In this document: positions 58,708-64,000 of the stretch, in pieces
Layout: every line of letters starts with the position of its first letter
How positions within the stretch are numbered: position 1 is the stretch's first letter
Assembly: GCA_036677445.1 (NCBI GenBank)
Contig: JAVBWI010000019.1
Span: forward strand, 1 to 64,000
Origin: JAVBWI01 sp036677445
GTDB taxonomy: Bacteria; Bacillota; Clostridia; Christensenellales; CAG-138
Length of the DNA stretch: 64,000 nt
Direction: 5' to 3'
Position numbers and translations under genes: made by a program
Notes under the pieces: generated by a model
Databases searched by the model: none
What the model was told of the DNA's origin: nothing
The model's input: only the letters and a program-made list of their open reading frames with translations

Positions 58708-58827
58708 TGCGTTTCGTAACGGCATGATTGTCCGCTGTCATTTCTTCTCGGATAGTAATCATCATCCTTAAAAGGACCCCAATCACGGCGCTTTTTCACA
58801 TAAAAATTCCATATAGGAGGTTTGAAA

Positions 58828-61800
58828 ATGAGGTATTCATCACCCCTAAAGCGCATGGCATACATAACGCTTGCATTCCTGATGCTGCTGTCCCTGTTCC
58901 CCCATAAGGCAAAAGCTGCCGCCACTACCCTCGGGAGCAAACCGGTAGGCTCCATTGTCAAAATCAAGGAAGATGGCGTTTATCAAAATTACATCGTCAT
59001 TCAGTCATATTATGAAGATAACCCCGGAACGCTTCTCATGAGGCAGAAAGGTACTGCCGGCAATGAAAATGGTTGGGGCTTCAACAGCCTTGCCGCAGGT
59101 CCTTACTTCGGGAGTTCACTGGATCAATGGCTCACAACCTACTACAGAAATAAATTGGAAAGCGGTATTCTTTCCAAGCTGCAGCCAATAAACATGCACT
59201 GTGATCAGCAATACGCAACACGAGATATATTTACTTTTTCTATCACGGAGCTTGGCTTATCACATTCAAATTACCGAAGCAATGGCTCCCACATACCTTA
59301 CTTCAACGTCAACACAAGAATAATGGGAAGCGATTACGGAAGCCCTGCACCGTACCTTACCCGTTCAGCAAATCGATATGATGAAATGTACAGCGCAAAG
59401 ATAACGACTAGTGGGACTATAATTGAAAACTACAAAATCGTCTTTGGATATTTTATGTTCCCCTTGTTCGTCCTTCCGGATGATATGCTGGTCGCAGATA
59501 CCGGAGAAATTCTTGTGAACACGCCTCCCACCGCTCCCGAATCGATCACGGCAATGCACAGCGGAAACAATATCAATGTCAGCTGGACAATCTCCACAGA
59601 CGCGGATGGAAATCTTACGGGGTACATCCTGGAGCGAAGCGTAAACGGAGAATCATGGAGTGTTGTCAAAGACACTGCCTTCACTACATATGAAGACACT
59701 CTTGCCGAAGGCTGGCCCTCCGCCGTATACCGTGTGAAGGCATATGACAGTGACGGGCTGGAATCGGAATATACGGTCAGCGATGTTCTACCGTTGCCTT
59801 ACATCACCGGAATTGACGTTCCGGCAACCATGCCGTATACGGGCGGGGATGCCACAATAACCGTTTCCGGCGTTAACCTGTATGACGGTATCACGATCAA
59901 GGTTTTCGACGGAATAGTGGAAGTACTAAGCGGCAGCACCACAGGCAACGGTACCGAGCAGGCCGTCACACTTCTGTTTCCAGCAAACACAAGTTTTACA
60001 ACAGACAAAACCTATACGGTAAAAGCGTCTCTGGACGAGGGAGCGACTTGGAGCAACTTCACAAAAACCGTGGTGGTGGAGCGAAATCTTTCACCCCTCA
60101 TTTCAAATGTAACAGTGTCTCCTGTCAGCCTCGATCACAACGGAGGTACAGTCAACATAACTGTCATAGGGTTCAATCTGTCGGACGGGATGCTTGTGGA
60201 GGCATACGCCGGTGAGGATACAATTGAGGGTCCCACGACCGGTGATGATATGACGCAAGCCGCCAGCCTGGAGTTGCCTCCGAGCCAGGTTTACGTGGAT
60301 GCAACGGTTTATGGCGTGCGCGCTTCGTTGGATGACGGCGAAAACTGGTTTATTTCGCCTATGGAAGTAGCCGTCTCCCCGCAGGTTCTACCTGCGCCCA
60401 TGATAACTCGGAACCTGGATACGGATATGGCGCTGGTGGAAAAGGATACTCTGGAATTGACCATACAGGCGAGCGCGGAAGCAGGCGCGCTTTCGTATCA
60501 GTGGTATAAAGACGGGGTGCCAATTCCAGAAGAAAAGGCGGATACGCTTACGATACCGGATATCGCGCTCACGGACGCTGGCGAGTATTCCTGCACCGTC
60601 ACAACCACGATACAGGGCAAGACAGCCAGCGCCACAAGCCGCGTATGCAGTGTTTCTGTCCAAAAGCAGGCGGATTTACCTACGATACTTGAGAATCTGC
60701 CAGAAGAGAAAACGGTTATAGAGTGGCACGAGCTCTCCCTGTCCGTTACGGCAAGCTGTGAAACCGGATCTTTGTCATATGAATGGTTCAAGGACGGCAC
60801 ATTGATTTCGGGAGAAACGGAAGCAGTATTGCTTATCCCGGAAGCTGAACCGGAGGATACCGGAACCTATTTCTGCAAGATCACCAGCACTTATGGCCTG
60901 TCGCAGAAATCCGTAGATAGCATTTCCTGCGATGTGGCTGTTCAAGAAAACATTCCGGTATTTGAAAACGACTTGCCGGATAAGCAAGCTGTTATCGAGG
61001 CGCATACATTTGCGTTGTCGGTATCCACCTCCAGTCCTGCCGGAGAGATATCCTATCAATGGTACAAGGATAATTTGCCGTTGACAGGAGAAACATCTCC
61101 GGAGCTGTGCATCCCTTCCGTTGTAACGGAGGATGCAGGTGAATTCTTCTGCCGTGCTACGGCTACATATGAGACATATCAGCGGTCGGCAGATAGTAAC
61201 ACCTGCACGGTCAGCGTCGAAGGGAATTTGCCCGAGTTAGTTGATGATCTTCCTTCTGAAATGACGCTCATTGAAACGCAGGACCTTACGCTATCGGTAA
61301 CGGCAAACAGCCCGGACGGGGGACTTTCCTATGCCTGGTATAAGGATGATGCTTTACTCCCCAGAGAAATCGAGCCAACATTGCACATATCCTCCGTCAC
61401 GATGGCCCATGCGGGCCTTTACTTTTGCCGGATCGTCAATACTTACGGGGAAATGCAATGGGCGGTAGACAGCACGGTCTGCTCCGTCAGCATTCAGGAA
61501 GGACCCGCCACACCCGTGATCGAGCAGGATTTGGAAGACAACGTTACTGTAACTTCAGGCAGCGGTTTATCCCTTGCCGCAAGCGCATCCAGCGCAAACG
61601 GCACGCTTTCCTGCCAATGGTATAAAGACGATGCCGCTTTGCCGGACGCGACCAATAGCTCGTTGTTCATTGAGTCCGTCATCTCTGACGATGCTGGCGA
61701 GTATTATTGCATCTTTACCAACACCATAGGGGAGGTGACGGCATCCGCTCGCACGCGCACCTGCCTTGTCGTATATGATGACCCGGAACCTGATCCGAGT

Positions 61801-62316
61801 CCGACGCCGGATCCAGAACCCTCGCCAGAACCTAGCCCCAGCCCGTCGCTGGAGCCTGATCCCAGCCCGTCACCGGATCCCACTCCAACGTCGGAACCCA
61901 CCCCAACGTCAGAACCCAGTTCAAGTCCGTCGCCAGAGCCTAGTCATAGGCCGTCACGAACGCATCGGCCCAAAACTACGCCAAGCCCAACGCCCAGCTC
62001 TACCCCCAGCCCAACGCCGAAGGCGAGTCTCCGCCCAACGTTGAGGCCCAGGGTGAGCGCGACACTGTCTCCCAGCCCGATCGTGAGTCCCAGCCCATCC
62101 CCTGACCCCGGCCCCAGCCTAACGCTCAATCCGGAACCGGAACCTATTCCTACCGTCTCGCCAACACCATCCACTCCCATCGCGACTGAAGCAGACTTGC
62201 CCGATCCCGAACCTTTCAAGCAAGACGGTACTGCCATTCTTGTTGGAATCGGTATCGTGGTCATTCTTATATTGGCCGTGGCTATCTATTTGCATCAGAG
62301 GCGAAAAAGGGTGTAA
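58828..62316 (+). CDS. Large Ig-repeat surface protein
   Basis: An 1162-residue cell-surface protein. A signal peptide (about 1-32) is followed by a DUF6273-like domain (about 33-225, VKIKEDGVYQNYIVIQSYY ... PLFVLPDDMLV), a fibronectin type III domain (about 230-325), two TIG/IPT-like domains (about 328-520), and five Ig-like repeats of about 92 residues (about 523-985), each with a QWYKD-type core and DAGEYxC. A Pro/Ser/Glu-rich stalk (about 986-1130) and a C-terminal membrane helix with a basic tail (LVGIGIVVILILAVAIYLHQRRKRV) anchor it. There is no LPxTG motif. AGGAGG precedes the ATG. Its place on a mobile element suggests mating-pair contact or adhesion, by inference. Confidence 0.85.
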   Translation: MRYSSPLKRMAYITLAFLMLLSLFPHKAKAAATTLGSKPVGSIVKIKEDGVYQNYIVIQSYYEDNPGTLLMRQKGTAGNENGWGFNSLAAGPYFGSSLDQWLTTYYRNKLESGILSKLQPINMHCDQQYATRDIFTFSITELGLSHSNYRSNGSHIPYFNVNTRIMGSDYGSPAPYLTRSANRYDEMYSAKITTSGTIIENYKIVFGYFMFPLFVLPDDMLVADTGEILVNTPPTAPESITAMHSGNNINVSWTISTDADGNLTGYILERSVNGESWSVVKDTAFTTYEDTLAEGWPSAVYRVKAYDSDGLESEYTVSDVLPLPYITGIDVPATMPYTGGDATITVSGVNLYDGITIKVFDGIVEVLSGSTTGNGTEQAVTLLFPANTSFTTDKTYTVKASLDEGATWSNFTKTVVVERNLSPLISNVTVSPVSLDHNGGTVNITVIGFNLSDGMLVEAYAGEDTIEGPTTGDDMTQAASLELPPSQVYVDATVYGVRASLDDGENWFISPMEVAVSPQVLPAPMITRNLDTDMALVEKDTLELTIQASAEAGALSYQWYKDGVPIPEEKADTLTIPDIALTDAGEYSCTVTTTIQGKTASATSRVCSVSVQKQADLPTILENLPEEKTVIEWHELSLSVTASCETGSLSYEWFKDGTLISGETEAVLLIPEAEPEDTGTYFCKITSTYGLSQKSVDSISCDVAVQENIPVFENDLPDKQAVIEAHTFALSVSTSSPAGEISYQWYKDNLPLTGETSPELCIPSVVTEDAGEFFCRATATYETYQRSADSNTCTVSVEGNLPELVDDLPSEMTLIETQDLTLSVTANSPDGGLSYAWYKDDALLPREIEPTLHISSVTMAHAGLYFCRIVNTYGEMQWAVDSTVCSVSIQEGPATPVIEQDLEDNVTVTSGSGLSLAASASSANGTLSCQWYKDDAALPDATNSSLFIESVISDDAGEYYCIFTNTIGEVTASARTRTCLVVYDDPEPDPSPTPDPEPSPEPSPSPSLEPDPSPSPDPTPTSEPTPTSEPSSSPSPEPSHRPSRTHRPKTTPSPTPSSTPSPTPKASLRPTLRPRVSATLSPSPIVSPSPSPDPGPSLTLNPEPEPIPTVSPTPSTPIATEADLPDPEPFKQDGTAILVGIGIVVILILAVAIYLHQRRKRV

Positions 62317-62751
62317 CTTTGTGACCAAATGAGGATGTGCTCGATTGGAGATAAAGGCAATATCAAGAAAAACGTTGACGCCCCCGGAGGGATACTTTCT
62401 GGTATCCCTTCGGGGCAAGGGCAAGGATGATATCTATCAGCCCCAAAAGAACATTGCGAAAAGCACTTTGTCTGCAGCGCTTGCGCGTATTTGCATGATT
62501 TCCCGTAGGTTAGGTGATTATCTTAGAATTTTATCAGAACAGCTATCCCACGGGATGTCGAAAGAATGCATATATGGTATAATATTGGAAATCCGATAGA
62601 TTTCGATATAGCTATGTTTGCATTAGCTATAATGCAAAGCTTAGTGAAGTACCGGTAGTAGCAATATAATCGGAACCTCGGCGAAGATTGTAGCAAAAAT
62701 GCGAAGCTCGTTCTTGAATTGTAAAATTAATATTCTTATACTTTTGGGTGT
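62317..62751 (+). other. Intergenic stretch with a strong hairpin and a doubtful short frame
   Basis: An 84-codon frame (62345-62599) with no family resemblance and no good start covers part of this region; I do not call it a gene. A 14-bp stem with one G-U pair (62382-62395 with 62402-62415) lies inside it. From about 62500 the sequence becomes AT-rich, with a weak promoter-like area before hamA. No ribosome site of note is seen ahead of hamA (GTATGGAGAT). Confidence 0.5.
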
Positions 62752-63573
62752 ATGGAGATATTTAATATGAATCCGCCTAAGTACATCGACTGGTTTGTAG
62801 AGGAAAGCACCGTCACTTTAGAAGATGGCATTCCTATCTCATGCTACCGCCTAGACTATACAGTGGATGATGCTATTTATTGTGAATGGGCGTTGCATCT
62901 TCGCCAACACTATGAATCTGATGCTGAAATAGAAGAGTCCCTTGCGGTAACGGGGATGTCTGTTGAGCAATATTTGCGAACCCGTGTCATACCACAAAAA
63001 GATGATCCTTTCGGGCCAACATCTCGTTCAAATGATTTTACTGAAATTATGGTTTCCGACCTACTGGAGTTCATACAGGGTTATACCGTGCCTCGTTGTA
63101 AACAACGGAATCGGTCAGGTAAGACTCAAAGTGAGCATGGCACTGACATTCTCGCATATAAGTATGCAAAAGCCACCAAGAAACCTGATAGTGAAGATGA
63201 ATTGTTAGCGGTTGAGGTAAAGGCAGGCTTATCCTCCGATAAATACGATCCGATAAGTAATGCTGTTACCGATTCCCATGCTTATGATGAGGTCAGGCAT
63301 GCACTTACATTGAATTACTACCGTAAAAAACTACGCAACATAAATAATGAACAGGCGAATGAAATTGCTCGTTTCCAACAAAAGTCCGAACATGATTATC
63401 TTATTACCTATATAGCCGCAGCAATTATCAGCCGTGATCATATAGCTGATGATATTGTGTTGGGCATTAGGGGTGACGAACTGGAATTACGCCAAGATAA
63501 TAGAGTTTTTCTAGTTCATGGGAAAAAGCTAATGGCTTTGGCGCATGACATATTTGAGAGGTGTATAAAATGA
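62752..63573 (+). CDS. hamA: HamA-like nuclease of a Hachiman defence system (DUF1837)
   Basis: A 273-residue protein that I assign to DUF1837/HamA by its pattern: a SNDFTEIMVSDLLEFIQGY block (about residues 93-111), then EHGTDILAYKYAK (Asp 132), then LLAVEVKAGL with Glu 155 and Lys 157, together forming a PD-(D/E)xK-type nuclease core, followed by a helical C-terminal half (AYDEVRHALTLNYYRKKL). In Hachiman, HamA is a nuclease held in check by the helicase HamB. Its stop overlaps the next start (ATGA), as expected for a hamAB pair. Base composition is AT-rich compared with the core genes, in keeping with transfer. The family call is from memory of motifs, not a search. Confidence 0.72.
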   Translation: MEIFNMNPPKYIDWFVEESTVTLEDGIPISCYRLDYTVDDAIYCEWALHLRQHYESDAEIEESLAVTGMSVEQYLRTRVIPQKDDPFGPTSRSNDFTEIMVSDLLEFIQGYTVPRCKQRNRSGKTQSEHGTDILAYKYAKATKKPDSEDELLAVEVKAGLSSDKYDPISNAVTDSHAYDEVRHALTLNYYRKKLRNINNEQANEIARFQQKSEHDYLITYIAAAIISRDHIADDIVLGIRGDELELRQDNRVFLVHGKKLMALAHDIFERCIK

Positions 63574-64000
63574 TTTTTAATAGACGATCAAATTACATGC
63601 TCAAATACGAAAAATCAAAGTCAAAACTGGTTGAATTTGATGTCGCGGAAGAAAACTACCCAAGTTATCCCCTGAATTCCGATGATCTAACTTACACAAC
63701 CATTTTTGCCCTATCACGCTTTTGCGAAGAGAACATAGAAAATCCGCGTTCACCACAGCTACCAGAATTAAAATCAGAATTAGCAATTGTTTCACAGTAT
63801 TATGATTCAACAGTAAAAACCCGACTTCGTCAGAATCATAGCAGGTTGTTTTTATTATTAGGTTCAACCGCCTATTTTCTATCTGAAAATTTCGGAAGTG
63901 CTAAAGTTCTTATTGAGCAGATTGATATTCAGGAACCCCATGATAGTATTATGACATTGTTACACGTTACATTGCTATTTTTACTTACAGGGAAATGGGT
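63570..64000 (+). CDS. hamB: Probable HamB helicase, N-terminal part only
   Basis: An open frame starts with ATG at 63570, overlapping the hamA stop, and runs 143 codons to the window edge without a stop. The visible part reads MIFNRRSNYMLKYEKSKSKLVEFDV at its start and includes RLRQNHSRLFLLLGSTAYFLSENFGSAKVLIEQI; it is helical and shows no helicase motif yet, which would lie further on. Position and coupling to hamA suggest HamB, but this is inference only. Confidence 0.5.
   Translation, partial: MIFNRRSNYMLKYEKSKSKLVEFDVAEENYPSYPLNSDDLTYTTIFALSRFCEENIENPRSPQLPELKSELAIVSQYYDSTVKTRLRQNHSRLFLLLGSTAYFLSENFGSAKVLIEQIDIQEPHDSIMTLLHVTLLFLLTGKW

Noticed and set aside
61780..62190. Short repeated CCCAGCCC/CCGGATCC-like units considered as a CRISPR array
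   Set aside because: They are irregular, in frame, and encode the Pro/Ser/Glu stalk of the surface protein; there are no constant repeats with unique spacers.
62345..62599. 84-codon frame before hamA
   Set aside because: It has a TTG start without ribosome site, no recognisable family, and a large hairpin inside. It may be a remnant, but I cannot support it as a gene.

Overview
The window looks like a chromosomal segment of a moderately GC-rich, probably endospore-forming Firmicute of the class Clostridia. The signs are the block rpmF-plsX-acpP-rnc-smc-ftsY, the pair DUF2953-gerW (ytfI-ytfJ type), a PyrR/UraA unit behind a leader terminator, an FHA-SEDS-PBP unit, scpA-scpB, and many ATG, GTG and TTG starts behind strong GGAGG ribosome binding sites. 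A Christensenellales-like lineage is possible, but that is only an impression.

Layout. 1-750: end of a 5S rRNA gene and a small AT-rich membrane ORF. 936-11040: pyrimidine phosphorylase, a GT4 glycosyltransferase, then tightly packed polA-coaE-lytic transglycosylase-oligopeptide-type binding lipoprotein, followed by lspA-rluD-lipoprotein. 11076-13180: pyrR-uraA with an attenuator leader. 13254-15805: ArsR-type repressor and zinc/cadmium-type P-ATPase. 15838-19029: FHA protein, SEDS protein and transpeptidase. 19124-22104: DUF2953, gerW, dacF, rluB. 22196-25919: a biotin-dependent sodium-pump decarboxylase in four genes. 26050-34662: pgsA, DUF177, rpmF, plsX, acpP, rnc, smc, ftsY. 34709-36861 (minus): coiled-coil protein, coaD, rsmD and a possible CotJA-like ORF. 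36896-42660 (minus): LacI regulator, maltose-type ABC transporter and malQ, behind a near-consensus promoter with a GGAAACGTTTCC operator. 42899-47067: amidohydrolase, alanine racemase, nnr. 47173-48648 (minus): a PLP enzyme. 48927-55473: a lipoprotein, padR plus a broken DUF2812 gene, a DacF-like pseudoenzyme, an M50 protease, scpA and scpB.

At 55494-55837 there is a cluster of degenerate tRNA copies ending in an intact tRNA-Arg(CCG). Beyond it the content changes to what looks like an integrated element: TACTACAT iterons, ParA, ParB, a small Cys-rich protein, a 1162-residue Ig-repeat surface protein, and the start of a Hachiman-type defence locus (HamA complete; the next gene is cut by the window edge).

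The most unusual observation is a 195-bp repeated element present twice (45288-45482 and 50032-50226). Both copies fold into the same series of hairpins with compensatory base changes. Each copy is bracketed by two near-identical direct copies of a hairpin (30/31 and 26/28 matches), and that hairpin sequence differs completely between the two loci. This is what would be expected of a small mobile element that inserts at intrinsic terminator hairpins and duplicates them. Other points of interest are a DacF paralogue with all three catalytic motifs lost, an in-frame stop in the DUF2812 gene, an internal duplication in the decarboxylase gamma subunit, and the tandem tRNA fragments at the island boundary.
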